A stretch of DNA of 26,452 nucleotides from Desulfobacteraceae bacterium (GTDB lineage: Bacteria; Desulfobacterota; Desulfobacteria; Desulfobacterales; Desulfosalsimonadaceae). Positions 7,097-15,045 of the stretch are shown here, piece by piece. The notes beneath the pieces were generated by a model, which worked only from the letters and a program-made list of their open reading frames with translations, did no database searches and was not told the origin of the DNA. Each line of letters starts with the position of its first letter. Positions within the stretch are counted from its first letter, which is position 1. Made by a program: the position numbers and the translations under genes. Where the stretch lies: assembly GCA_003551985.1 (NCBI GenBank), contig PUOB01000404.1, positions 1 to 26,452 on the forward strand, given 5' to 3'.

Positions 7097-9196
7097 TCAT
7101 CCGGCCGTGGATTGCTGTGCTTCGGGCGCGATCGTCTCCCCCCGGGCTTCCCGGGCAAGCCTTGCGACCTCGGCGATATCGGCGTCGGTATATACGCCGT
7201 TGACCCCGGAAATGGCGGCCAGTTTCATGCCGTGCTTGAGGCCCAACTGATAGATCTCCTTGACTTTCTGCCACTCGATCTCCCGGCCGATGGTGAATGT
7301 TTCATACCGGCCTTCCAGTGCCAGGACGATGGTCTCCGCCAGGCAGGCATACGCTACCTTGGGCGGCAGGCCGATATCGCGCATCTCCACATTTCGCCCC
7401 GGCAGCAGGATTTCGCCGGATTCGATCACCAGGACATCCGGACGCTTGGACACGTCTTCGGGCGACAGGTCCAGGGGTCTCGCCACGTCGGTAATCACGC
7501 ACCCCGGCTTGACGTCCATGATATCGATGACGCTCTTGCCGCCGCCAGCGGATGTGGCCGTGACGATCACGTCCATCTCGGGCAGATATTTATCGGCCCG
7601 GGTAGTTATCTCCACGTTCACGTCAGGGGAATCCCCAAGGATCGACTCCTTCAGGGCAAGCAGTTTGGAATGCCTTACATCCACCATGCAGATATCGGTA
7701 AAGGCCATGGCCAGAAGGCGGCAGCAGACGGACCCGATGGCACCCGTGGCCCCGACGACCATGGTTTTGGCCTTGAGTTTTTTCCCTTTCTCAACGTGGA
7801 TAAGCCCCATACGGCGGACCGCGTCGGCCGCGGCCCAGAGGGCCCCGGAAGCGCTGTAGCTGTTACCCGTGGTAATGGGAATGTCGGCCAGCTTGGCAAC
7901 GGTCTTGCCGGCGTCCCCCACCACTTTGGTAAACGCTCCCAGGCCCATGATCTGGGCCCCTAACCGCTTGGACATTTTTGCGGCCTGCAGCAGGCGCTTG
8001 TAGGTGAATTCGGGGTTGTGGGAGAGCATCTGTTTGGGGGTGCCCCCCACGGTAATCAGCCACCCTTCCGCTTCCACGCCCAACGGGGATTCAACGCCCG
8101 TTACCTTGGAGTAAATCATGGGCGGGGAATACGCGATGATTTTTTCCACCGCGTCCATAAAGCCCTTGGGCGCGAACCGGGATGCCAGTTCAATGGTCGA
8201 GTCCTGCTTGAGCTGTTCCTGTGAAAGGGGGTGAATGACAAAGGCAAACCGGTTGACCCGCTTATAATGCCCTTGTGGATATATCTGGCGGGGATCCAGG
8301 TGCTGCTCGCTGATCACCTCCAGGAGATCGTCATCGGTCAATTCGTCCAGCGGGATATCCAGAGCGACGGCAATCATGGCCTCCAGCACGTAGAATCCCA
8401 CGACCTGTTCCAGGATCTTGGGGGTGCAGTCAATGATCACATCCACGCCGCGCTCCTTGAGAAACTGCAGCCGGTCTTCATAAACCGTGGACGTGATAAC
8501 CGTTTTGCCGCCTAACTCCTCCAGGCCGCAGTCTTCAAGGTATTCATAAAAATCGTATGTCGGTACCACGAGGATATGGGTGTTCTGGATGGCTTTGCGG
8601 ACGATGTACCGGTTCCACGCCCGAACCGGCATTGCCGCGGACGCGACCCGGCGGGTGGGAATCCAGTCCAGGACATCGTGAACCCCCCTGGCATAAAGCT
8701 CAAGGTCTTCAATCGAATTAAGGAATTTAGGGATGCCGTTTTCAAAGATGGGATCCGAAAAGGTCAGGTTGTCGGTCCACTCGTGAAGGACCTTTGCAAT
8801 GTTGTAATTAAGCATGCCGGACAGAAACAGCACCTTGGTATGATTGAAATAATTGCTGCCGTATTTGAACTGAATGTGTCGGATGGCCCATTCATGGGAA
8901 ACCCGGCGCAGCCGCTCGCCGGTGGTAATGGGCCTGCCGGTCCGGGCCTTGATCTTTTCAACTTTTTTCGACTGGGCCTCGATGGCCCGGCTGGAACCGA
9001 TGGCATAGTCGAAATTCAGGCCCCCCAGGCACATGGCGTCGGCCTCGTGGCTCCACTGCTCCACCAGGTCCCCTGCCAAATCCACATCCCCGTCCGTGCC
9101 GATCCGCCGGATGACAAACGGCTGCCCCAGAAATTCAGCGCCAAATTCATAATCATCACTACTCTTTCCAAGACTGATACTGACTATCTGCTTCAC
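7097..9196 (-). CDS. Acyl-ACP/acyl-CoA reductase-like protein with an unknown N-terminal domain
   Basis: A 699-residue protein. Residues about 317-665 align end to end with cyanobacterial long-chain acyl-ACP reductase (about 341 residues), which makes fatty aldehydes: FAFVIHPLSQEQL matches its N-terminus, LGAFTKVVGDAG and ITTGNSYSA (441-449) match its core, VVGATGAIGS (480-489) is the NAD(P)-binding loop, and VAYACLAETIVLALEGRYETFTIGR contains Cys618 at the position of the catalytic, thioester-forming Cys. Residues 1-315 are an extra region I do not recognise; KTVITSTVYEDRLQFLKERG.VDVIIDCTP suggests an alpha/beta fold. The start is GTG at 9196 with GGAGG upstream. It is the last gene of an operon with ferredoxin (15 nt away) and an alcohol dehydrogenase. 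I infer fatty aldehyde formation for wax ester synthesis; the acyl donor (ACP or CoA) is not known. Confidence 0.75.
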   Translation of the reverse strand: MKQIVSISLGKSSDDYEFGAEFLGQPFVIRRIGTDGDVDLAGDLVEQWSHEADAMCLGGLNFDYAIGSSRAIEAQSKKVEKIKARTGRPITTGERLRRVSHEWAIRHIQFKYGSNYFNHTKVLFLSGMLNYNIAKVLHEWTDNLTFSDPIFENGIPKFLNSIEDLELYARGVHDVLDWIPTRRVASAAMPVRAWNRYIVRKAIQNTHILVVPTYDFYEYLEDCGLEELGGKTVITSTVYEDRLQFLKERGVDVIIDCTPKILEQVVGFYVLEAMIAVALDIPLDELTDDDLLEVISEQHLDPRQIYPQGHYKRVNRFAFVIHPLSQEQLKQDSTIELASRFAPKGFMDAVEKIIAYSPPMIYSKVTGVESPLGVEAEGWLITVGGTPKQMLSHNPEFTYKRLLQAAKMSKRLGAQIMGLGAFTKVVGDAGKTVAKLADIPITTGNSYSASGALWAAADAVRRMGLIHVEKGKKLKAKTMVVGATGAIGSVCCRLLAMAFTDICMVDVRHSKLLALKESILGDSPDVNVEITTRADKYLPEMDVIVTATSAGGGKSVIDIMDVKPGCVITDVARPLDLSPEDVSKRPDVLVIESGEILLPGRNVEMRDIGLPPKVAYACLAETIVLALEGRYETFTIGREIEWQKVKEIYQLGLKHGMKLAAISGVNGVYTDADIAEVARLAREARGETIAPEAQQSTAG

Positions 9197-9211
9197 GGAC
9201 CCCTCCTTTGG

Positions 9212-9502
9212 TTATTGGCATGATCTGTTTTCATTGACCTGACTTTCTGTGTCTGTTTCTTCGCCGTCATCCCGGATGGCCTCCGACGGACAAGCGTCAA
9301 GAGCGTCGCGGCACTGCAGCTCCTCTTCAGGGGTTTGCGGCTGCCTGCAGACATAATTGTTATCCAAAGCCACGTTCCAATCCCGGTTTTCCCTGAAATT
9401 TTCAGGCGCGATCTCAGCGCAAAGGGTACAGCCGATGCACACCCGGGTCACGTAATATTTACCGGGGATGTTTTCAGCAAATTTTCGATTGGAATCTTTC
9501 AT
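9212..9502 (-). CDS. Small [4Fe-4S] ferredoxin
   Basis: A 96-residue cytoplasmic electron carrier. CIGCTLCAEIAPENF gives Cys22, Cys25 and Cys28, and ALDACPSEAI gives the distal Cys71 followed by Pro, the single-cluster pattern of ferredoxins of the type C-x2-C-x2-C...CP. Cys52 and Cys64 are additional. The C-terminal 20 residues are acidic and polar. It lies between the alcohol dehydrogenase (26 nt upstream) and the acyl reductase-like gene (15 nt downstream), so co-expression is likely. It may feed electrons to, or exchange them with, one of these enzymes, though both families normally use NAD(P)H. The ribosome site is weak (GGCAGAGCGG before ATG). Confidence 0.88.
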   Translation of the reverse strand: MKDSNRKFAENIPGKYYVTRVCIGCTLCAEIAPENFRENRDWNVALDNNYVCRQPQTPEEELQCRDALDACPSEAIRDDGEETDTESQVNENRSCQ

Positions 9503-9528
9503 CCGCTCTGCCTGTTACCGATCCGGAT

Positions 9529-11364
9529 TTAATTAATGATCAGGTGCGACAACCCCTTTTCCTCCAGGAACTTCGGATACAGGTCGAACGCCGGGTTGAG
9601 AACCGGCAGCAGCTTGATCGTTTTGGGAACGTTTCCCTTGGCACTGACCTGCCGCCGCGTCAGGGCCGTGACCAGGTTGGCCTTGCCGAGCCAGAACCGG
9701 TGGGCGAAATCCGCGTCCATGGTCATGGTCACCTCGGGCTTCCCGTCAAATTCGCCCTTGATGATGCGCAATTCGTCTCCGGTGGCGTCCACCGTAATGG
9801 TGCCGGCTGGATTCTGGTATACAAACTGTACGCAAAGGTTGGTTTTGGAAAGGGAAGGACCGATTTCCGGATGGGCTTTCAGCCGCTCGTAAAAATCCAC
9901 GAGCACGTCATAGAGCATCGCGGAATCGGAAAACACGTCCTTTAATTCCTTTTTACCGGCCCCGGCCGCCTGGGGCCTGAGATCCTCCGCACTCACCGGC
10001 AGCGGCGACACCTTTGCATTGTAAAGTTTTTTAACAATCCGGATCACCGCGTCGCGGTCCGGCTCAACCGGGTTGTAGAGCATGGCGCCATCTTCCATCG
10101 CGGTTGCGGCGACCTGGTCGAGGCGGGCCAGGTTGTCCTTGATGCCCGCGTTTTTCAGGTTCAAGGGCATACCGGTCAACCCCGCCAGCTGGCGGTTGAG
10201 CACGCGCACTTTTTCCACCGCGGCATGGGCCGACCATTTTTTGAACCACTGGTCGACAAACCCGAAACTTCCGACAGCCTTTGCCGCAAGGCTTTTGGCC
10301 TTGTGGGACTGCGTTTCCATCCACGGCCGGAACAGGCCGCCAAACGGGGGCAGGCGGTCCGGCATGTTTATTTTTCCGGTTTTCAAAAGGCTCTGGCTCT
10401 GGCCGACGACCTGGGGAAAAGTGATGCCCATGGCCGTGGCGATATCGGCAAACCGGTCCACCCGGGCGTCCAGGTTGAACGCCATGACTTCGGGCAGGAC
10501 AAGGGCGTTGGCCACTCCGTGGGGAATGTGATAAACGCCGCCCAGTGCATGGGAAATGCCGTGGGCCATGCCCACCATGGAATGGGAAAAAGCCACCCCG
10601 GCCAGGAAACTGCCCACCAGCATGGCCCCCCGTGCCTGAAGGTCCTTGGGTTTTGCGCAGGCCTGGAGAATATTGCCGCTGATGAGGCGGATGGCGTGAA
10701 GGGCCATGGCATCCGAAGCGGGCGACCATTCCTTGTCCACGTATGCCTCGATGGCATGGGTCAGGGCGTCCATTCCCGTTGCCGCTGTAAGCAAAGGGGG
10801 CATGGAAACCGTGACTTCGGGGTCGAGCACGGCCAAATCCGGCAGAAACTGCTCTTCTGAAAACGGAAGCTTGACGTCATTGTCCGGGTCCGCGATCACC
10901 GCCACCTTGGTGACTTCAGACCCGGTTCCGGCGGTTGTGGGGACGATGACCATGGGCAGCAGCGTCTCATCCGGTGAGAGCAGGTAGGCGCCCATATGGT
11001 CGTCCACCCTGCCCCCCTTGACCATGAGGATATTAGCGACTTTCGCCGTGTCGATGACGCTGCCGCCGCCAACGGCAATAATCATGTCGCATTTTTTTTT
11101 CCGGCCCATGGCCGCGCATTTTTCAACGCTGGCGATGGTCGAATTGGGAGGAACGTCGTCAAAGGTGCACACGATATTGACGGACGTCCCGGCAAATCCA
11201 TCCCTGACCTTGTCTGCAGGTCCGGTACGGGCCAACACCTCGTCGGTGACCAGCATGGCCCGGCGCTCGCCGAACCCCCGGAGGTTATCCTCGATATTTT
11301 TTAGTATGCCGACGCCGTAAACAACCTTCGTCGGCAGCGAAAACTCAAAATAATCAGGCAGCAT
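9529..11364 (-). CDS. Iron-containing alcohol dehydrogenase fused to SCP2 lipid-carrier domain
   Basis: A 611-residue fusion. Residues 1-450 are a group III alcohol dehydrogenase: GGGSVIDTAK (99-108) binds the dinucleotide, TTAGTGSEVT follows at 143-152, and the iron ligands Asp199, His203, His268 and His282 have the same spacing as in FucO. An insertion of roughly 50 residues (about 320-370) breaks the usual C-terminal half of the enzyme. Residues about 481-611 match the SCP2 sterol/lipid-transfer fold (MLYDVLVDFYERL..., ITVDATGDELRIIKGEFDGKPEVTMTMDADF...FWLGKANLVTALTRRQVSAKGN). I infer reduction of long-chain aldehyde to alcohol, with SCP2 holding the lipid. First gene of the operon with ferredoxin and the acyl reductase; AAGGAA precedes the ATG. 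Confidence 0.9.
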   Translation of the reverse strand: MLPDYFEFSLPTKVVYGVGILKNIEDNLRGFGERRAMLVTDEVLARTGPADKVRDGFAGTSVNIVCTFDDVPPNSTIASVEKCAAMGRKKKCDMIIAVGGGSVIDTAKVANILMVKGGRVDDHMGAYLLSPDETLLPMVIVPTTAGTGSEVTKVAVIADPDNDVKLPFSEEQFLPDLAVLDPEVTVSMPPLLTAATGMDALTHAIEAYVDKEWSPASDAMALHAIRLISGNILQACAKPKDLQARGAMLVGSFLAGVAFSHSMVGMAHGISHALGGVYHIPHGVANALVLPEVMAFNLDARVDRFADIATAMGITFPQVVGQSQSLLKTGKINMPDRLPPFGGLFRPWMETQSHKAKSLAAKAVGSFGFVDQWFKKWSAHAAVEKVRVLNRQLAGLTGMPLNLKNAGIKDNLARLDQVAATAMEDGAMLYNPVEPDRDAVIRIVKKLYNAKVSPLPVSAEDLRPQAAGAGKKELKDVFSDSAMLYDVLVDFYERLKAHPEIGPSLSKTNLCVQFVYQNPAGTITVDATGDELRIIKGEFDGKPEVTMTMDADFAHRFWLGKANLVTALTRRQVSAKGNVPKTIKLLPVLNPAFDLYPKFLEEKGLSHLIIN

Positions 11365-11397
11365 GACTCTTCCTTTGATGATTTAGCGTGGTCGTTT

Positions 11398-11584
11398 TGA
11401 CGGCTTCGTAAAAAGTCTCGAACCCAAGCTTGATGAACTCGTAAAAAGTCGGTTTCAGACGGCTTTGTAAAAATTCCAAGATCAAGGCTTGCGCGATTTT
11501 CGAAGAATTGAGAGTACTTAGCGTACGTGAATGTCGCCGGAAATCGCGCGTAACGCAGATATTGGACTTTTTACGAAGCCGTCA
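11398..11584. repeat. MITE-like interspersed element with 20-bp terminal inverted repeats
   Basis: TGACGGCTTCGTAAAAAGTC at 11398-11417 is repeated as its exact reverse complement at 11565-11584. A second inverted pair lies inside (GCGCGATTT near 11491 and AAATCGCGC near 11541). Degenerate copies of the end also occur internally (CTCGTAAAAAGTC near 11438 and GACGGCTTTGTAAAAA near 11459). No protein is encoded. It fills most of the gap upstream of the alcohol dehydrogenase operon, so that operon's promoter must lie in or beside it. Confidence 0.8.
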
Positions 11585-11607
11585 AGCTTGTCAAACTTTT
11601 CAGAACC

Positions 11608-11714
11608 GTAGGGGCGAATAATCATTCGCCCGCCATAAGGGCGAATAATCATTCGCCCCTACAAAGAACCCGTCGTGAATCGGGAGACAAAAGCCGACTT
11701 TTACGAGACTATCA
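11608..11714. repeat. Palindromic repeat block, copy A (core duplicated)
   Basis: Arms GTAGGGGCGAAT and ATTCGCCC(CTAC) with an AATC centre occur twice (11608-11631 and 11639-11662), separated by GCCATAA. They are followed by a 52-bp tail that is also found, nearly identical, at 22828-22880. The upstream flank AACTTTTCAGAACC is shared too, so this is a copy of the same element as at 22743-22904, with the core palindrome expanded. No coding potential. Confidence 0.8.
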
Positions 11715-11806
11715 GTTTTAGGTTTTGTTTAAAAAACGGCGTTTATATTAAAAAAAAATGTTTGTCGGATGCTTATTAGTAGCATATGGTCTTTCAAATT
11801 GCAAAC

Positions 11807-11831
11807 CCCGGCACAGGTATTTTCCGCCGGG
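11807..11831 (-). terminator. Possible terminator hairpin after the PhaR-like gene
   Basis: Six-bp GC stem (CCCGGC 11807-11812, GCCGGG 11826-11831) about 25 nt downstream of the PhaR-like stop on the minus strand. The following sequence GGGGTTTGCAATTTG is only moderately T-rich, so the call is weak. Confidence 0.35.
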
Positions 11832-11854
11832 AAAACGAAATGCGCCTTGATGCC

Positions 11855-12412
11855 TCAGCGCATTTCCAGCTCCTTGACCTTTCTGTCCAGCTCGTCAACT
11901 TTTTCCGATAACTCGACAACCTGCTCCCGGGTCGCCAGGTTCATCCGTTTTAATGCGTCGGCCACCCGGCTGTCGATATTCTGAAGGATCCACGCCTTCA
12001 GGTTGCTGGTGACGGACAGCATCTCTTCCTTCAGGTTGTTCCCCTCGGCCTCGGACAGCTCCCGGTTTCGGACGAGACTGTTGATCAATTTTTCAATCTC
12101 GTCTTTTGACATCATAAAGGCGTTCTGCCACAGGGAAACGTATTTTTTCCCGTATCCGAAAAGGGTGCCCCGCCCTTTCCGCAGCATCTGCATCAAGAAC
12201 CCCGGCGGAACGGCATCGGCGACATCATCATCCTTTTCCCGGGCCAGAAGCTGCATGACGATGGATGCGGTCAGATCCCTGCCGGTTTCATTGTCCACGA
12301 TGGCGACCTCGGCGCCGTCCTTGATCAATTCGGACAGCTGGTCCATGGTGAGATACCGTTTGTCCGTTGTGTCATAGAGCTTCCGGTTGGCGTATTTCTT
12401 AATCCGATGCAT
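11855..12412 (-). CDS. PhaR-type PHA accumulation regulator fused to phasin-like coiled coil
   Basis: A 185-residue protein. Residues 1-60 (MHRIKKYANRKLYDTTDKRYLTMDQLSELIKDGAEVAIVDNETGRDLTASIVMQLL) are the PHB_acc_N DNA-binding domain of PhaR, the repressor that senses polyhydroxyalkanoate granules. Residues 70-185 resemble phasins, amphipathic granule-coat proteins, with GYGKKYVSLWQNAFMMSKDEIEKLINSLV and a C-terminal heptad-like helix (REQVVELSEKVDELDRKVKELE). The usual PhaR C-terminal domain is absent. The start at 12412 has GGGGAGGG just upstream; a start at 12433 would add MAGRGGH without a ribosome site. It is divergent from WS/DGAT 1 across 148 bp and is a paralogue of the gene at 14255-14959. 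I infer a granule-associated regulator. Confidence 0.85.
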   Translation of the reverse strand: MHRIKKYANRKLYDTTDKRYLTMDQLSELIKDGAEVAIVDNETGRDLTASIVMQLLAREKDDDVADAVPPGFLMQMLRKGRGTLFGYGKKYVSLWQNAFMMSKDEIEKLINSLVRNRELSEAEGNNLKEEMLSVTSNLKAWILQNIDSRVADALKRMNLATREQVVELSEKVDELDRKVKELEMR

Positions 12413-12483
12413 ATGCCCTCCCCTGCCTGCCATAAAACCGCCGAGCGCCCTGGCGGTAGAAAAAAATCATGATAAAAATGAAA

Positions 12484-12514
12484 TTGCTTTTACATGGATC
12501 GTTTGTTATATAAT
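12484..12514 (+). promoter_or_regulatory. Possible promoter of WS/DGAT 1
   Basis: A perfect TATAAT at 12509-12514 is preceded by TTGCTT (12484-12489) at a long 19-bp spacing, in the AT-rich gap between the PhaR-like gene and the acyltransferase. Transcription would start near 12521, about 40 nt before the GTG start. Weak because of the spacing. Confidence 0.4.
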
Positions 12515-12560
12515 GAATTATACGAATAAAAAATATTTTCCCCCAAGGAGGTTCGGCATA

Positions 12561-14252
12561 GTGACAAGACACGTCGAAATCATGTCCAATATGGACAAAT
12601 TCTGGCTGCACATGGATCATCCGACCAACCTCATGATTATCACGGGGTTCCTGGCCTTTGACGAACCCCTTGATTTTGAGCGCCTCGTAAAAACTTTCGA
12701 AACACGTCTGCTTTGCTACGAACGGTTCAAAAAAAGGGTAATCCGCCCCATCAGCGGGATCGGCAATGCCACCTGGGAGCTCGACCCGAAATTCGACCTC
12801 AGGTCCCACGTTCATCGTATTGCGCTGCCCTCGCCAGGCGACAAGGAATGCCTCCAGGAGCTGATCAGCGATCTGACGGCAACGCCGCTTGATCCCACAA
12901 AGCCCCTCTGGCAGGCCCATTATATCGAAAATTACAATAACGGCGGATCCGTGCTGTTTTGCCGCATTCACCATTGTATTGCAGACGGCATCGCCCTGAT
13001 CCGGCTGCTGTTGTCCATGACCGATACCGAGCCCAACGCGGCATGGTCGGATCACATCCCGGAAAAAAAGGGAGAAAAGACGTCCCTGATCAATTTCCTG
13101 GCGCCATTCGAGGGCGTGGTAAAAAAAGTAAACCGGGCCCGGAGCCAGGCAAACCGCATGGCCAGATTGTTATCCCGGGAAATCGAAACGAGCCTTTCCA
13201 ACCCGGCCCATGTATTCGGACGGGCCAAAACAGCGGGTAAATTCACCATTGACGCCACATCGGTCATAAGTAAAATCCTGCTGCTGCCGGCGGACCGGAA
13301 GACCGTTTTCCGCGGCCAGCTGGGAATCCGGAAAAGCGTTTCCTGGTGCCACCCGCTCCCCCTGGGGGACATCAAGGCCATTGGCAAATACTTCGGCGCC
13401 ACCATCAACGACATCCTCGTGTCCATGGTAACAGGCGCCCTGCGGCGCTACCTCCAGCAGTGCAACAACCTGGTGGGAGACCTGGATATCCGGATGGCCA
13501 TGCCGGTCAACATCCGATCCCTGGATTCACCGATCGAACTCGGCAATCAGTTCAGCCTGGTCATGGTTTCGCTTCCGGTCCATATCGATGACCCGGTACT
13601 GCGCATCAGGGAAATCCAACGCCGCATAAAGGAACTCAAAGGTGCGCCGGACGCCGTTGTCGCTTACACGCTGCTCAATGCCCTGGGCTTATCCTCAACC
13701 AGCCTGGCCAAGTTCGGCGCCAATCTTCTCGCCAATAAAATGACGGGCGTAATGAGCAACGTACCCGGCCCCCAGCAGCCGCTTTATTTCGCCGGCAAGG
13801 AAGTCAAGGATATCATGTTCTGGGTGCCCCGCATCGGCGGCCTTGGCATCGGGATCAGCATCATCAGCTACAACGGCAAGGTCTCGCTGGGGATCTGCAC
13901 CGATTCAGGCCTTGTGGCCGATCCGAATTCGATTTTGAGGCACTTTGAAAACGAATTCCGGATGCTTCACGGCATGTACAAGGCCGGACAGATCGACAAG
14001 GACCCGTTGGTGATCAATGACCGGTTCAAGGACACGATCAGGGCTGCCGGAACGGATGATACGAAGCAGCGGGGCGCATCGGTCCAGGCGATCCGCTGCA
14101 AGGCCGTAACCGTCAAAGGGACACAGTGCCAGAACCGTGCGGCCACGGATTCAATCTACTGCACCATCCACCTGTCCAAATACGAAACCCTTTCCGATCT
14201 GAAAGTCCCGTCCAAAACGGACGAGAAGGATCTGGAGGCATCCACCGGATAA
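12561..14252 (+). CDS. Wax ester synthase/diacylglycerol acyltransferase (WS/DGAT) 1, with C-terminal Cys/His tail
   Basis: A 563-residue acyltransferase that esterifies fatty alcohols or diacylglycerol with acyl-CoA, acting at the membrane and lipid-droplet surface. Visible motifs are the catalytic HHCIADG (137-143), PLWQAHYIENY (115-125), the ND motif in ATINDILVSMVTGALRRYL (283-284), ELGNQFSLV (326-334) and MSNVPGP (398-404). The start is GTG at 12561, with AAGGAGG 9 nt upstream; the frame is open further back to 12387 but that part overlaps the divergent gene and has no ribosome site. After the enzyme domain, residues 513-537 form C-x9-C-x10-C-x2-H (CKAVTVKGTQC..., YCTIH), a small zinc-ribbon-like module not expected in WS/DGAT. 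The stop is 2 nt from that of the convergent second PhaR-like gene. Confidence 0.93.
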   Translation: MTRHVEIMSNMDKFWLHMDHPTNLMIITGFLAFDEPLDFERLVKTFETRLLCYERFKKRVIRPISGIGNATWELDPKFDLRSHVHRIALPSPGDKECLQELISDLTATPLDPTKPLWQAHYIENYNNGGSVLFCRIHHCIADGIALIRLLLSMTDTEPNAAWSDHIPEKKGEKTSLINFLAPFEGVVKKVNRARSQANRMARLLSREIETSLSNPAHVFGRAKTAGKFTIDATSVISKILLLPADRKTVFRGQLGIRKSVSWCHPLPLGDIKAIGKYFGATINDILVSMVTGALRRYLQQCNNLVGDLDIRMAMPVNIRSLDSPIELGNQFSLVMVSLPVHIDDPVLRIREIQRRIKELKGAPDAVVAYTLLNALGLSSTSLAKFGANLLANKMTGVMSNVPGPQQPLYFAGKEVKDIMFWVPRIGGLGIGISIISYNGKVSLGICTDSGLVADPNSILRHFENEFRMLHGMYKAGQIDKDPLVINDRFKDTIRAAGTDDTKQRGASVQAIRCKAVTVKGTQCQNRAATDSIYCTIHLSKYETLSDLKVPSKTDEKDLEASTG

Positions 14253-14254
14253 AT

Positions 14255-14959
14255 TTATGATTGATCCTTGGGCGAACTCTTGTCCTTGGACGGGCTTTTG
14301 TCGGACGGGCTCTTGTCCTGGGCCTTGGTGCCGGTGGCCTTGGTGTCGGTTTTTGTGGCCCCGCCCTTGGCGCCGGACTTCTTCTTCTCCATATCCGCGA
14401 TCTTCTTGCTCAAGGCATCGATTTTAGCGGTTAGGTTGACGATCTGGTCCCGGTTGGCCAGGTTCATCCGATTGAGCACCTCGTTGACACGCTTGTCTAT
14501 GGTTTTTGAAAACCAGCTTTCTACGTTCTCCCGATGGCGCTGAAGCTCTTTCTTGAATTTATCCGCCTCAAACTGGCTGATCTTATTGTCCTTGACCAGC
14601 CTGTTCACCAGCTTGTCGACCTCTTCTCTGGACATGGTGACCATGTTCTGCCACATGGCGGAATATTTTTTGCCGTAATCGGACAATGAATCGCCGCCTT
14701 TCTTGATGAGCTGGGCGAACATGCTGTCAGGCTGCGCTTTTGTACGGCTCTTCTTCGCAGCCGGTTTCCGGGTCGTTTTTTTTCCCCCGGGTGTCGCTCT
14801 ATCCATGACATCGGCAGTAATGTCCTTGCCGGTTTTCGTCTCCACGATATTGAGTTTTTTACCAGCTTTCTGCAGCTTCAGGAGCTCGGGCTGCGTGACA
14901 TATTTTTTTGCTTCGGTATCGTAGAACCGTCCATTTGCGTATTTTTTGATTGTATACAT
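14255..14959 (-). CDS. Second PhaR-N/phasin-like protein with basic linker and Lys/Ser/Asp tail
   Basis: A 234-residue paralogue of the protein at 11855-12412. The N-terminus (MYTIKKYANGRFYDTEAKKYVTQPELLKLQKAGKKLNIVETKTGKDIT) is a PHB_acc_N domain. Residues 56-76 form a Lys/Arg-rich linker (GGKKTTRKPAAKKSRTKAQ), and residues 80-190 are phasin-like (DYGKKYSAMWQNMVTMSREEVDKLVNRLV, then a coiled coil to about 192). The last 40 residues are low-complexity Lys/Ser/Asp/Pro (DKSPSDKSPSKDKSSPKDQS). The basic segments recall PhaF-type phasins, which bind both DNA and granules; that parallel is inference. ATG 14959 is preceded by AAGGAAA. It lies upstream of the wax synthase stop and is followed on its 5' side by the phasin gene on the same strand (86-bp gap). 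Confidence 0.83.
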   Translation of the reverse strand: MYTIKKYANGRFYDTEAKKYVTQPELLKLQKAGKKLNIVETKTGKDITADVMDRATPGGKKTTRKPAAKKSRTKAQPDSMFAQLIKKGGDSLSDYGKKYSAMWQNMVTMSREEVDKLVNRLVKDNKISQFEADKFKKELQRHRENVESWFSKTIDKRVNEVLNRMNLANRDQIVNLTAKIDALSKKIADMEKKKSGAKGGATKTDTKATGTKAQDKSPSDKSPSKDKSSPKDQS

Positions 14960-15045
14960 TCCGGCGATTTCCTTTTAATAGGGGTTAATAGCAGTTTTCG
15001 CCGGACGACCCGGCATTCGGGCCATCCGACGGTTTCCCAGGAGGG

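Noticed and set aside
7112..7963. A 283-codon + strand open frame opposite the acyl reductase-like gene
   Set aside because: Antisense shadow in GC-rich coding sequence, without a ribosome site or known motifs.
11608..11662. Short palindromic repeats that resemble the start of a CRISPR array
   Set aside because: Only two adjacent units with a 7-nt gap and no spacer-sized intervals or cas genes; the same block recurs at 22800 as an interspersed repeat.
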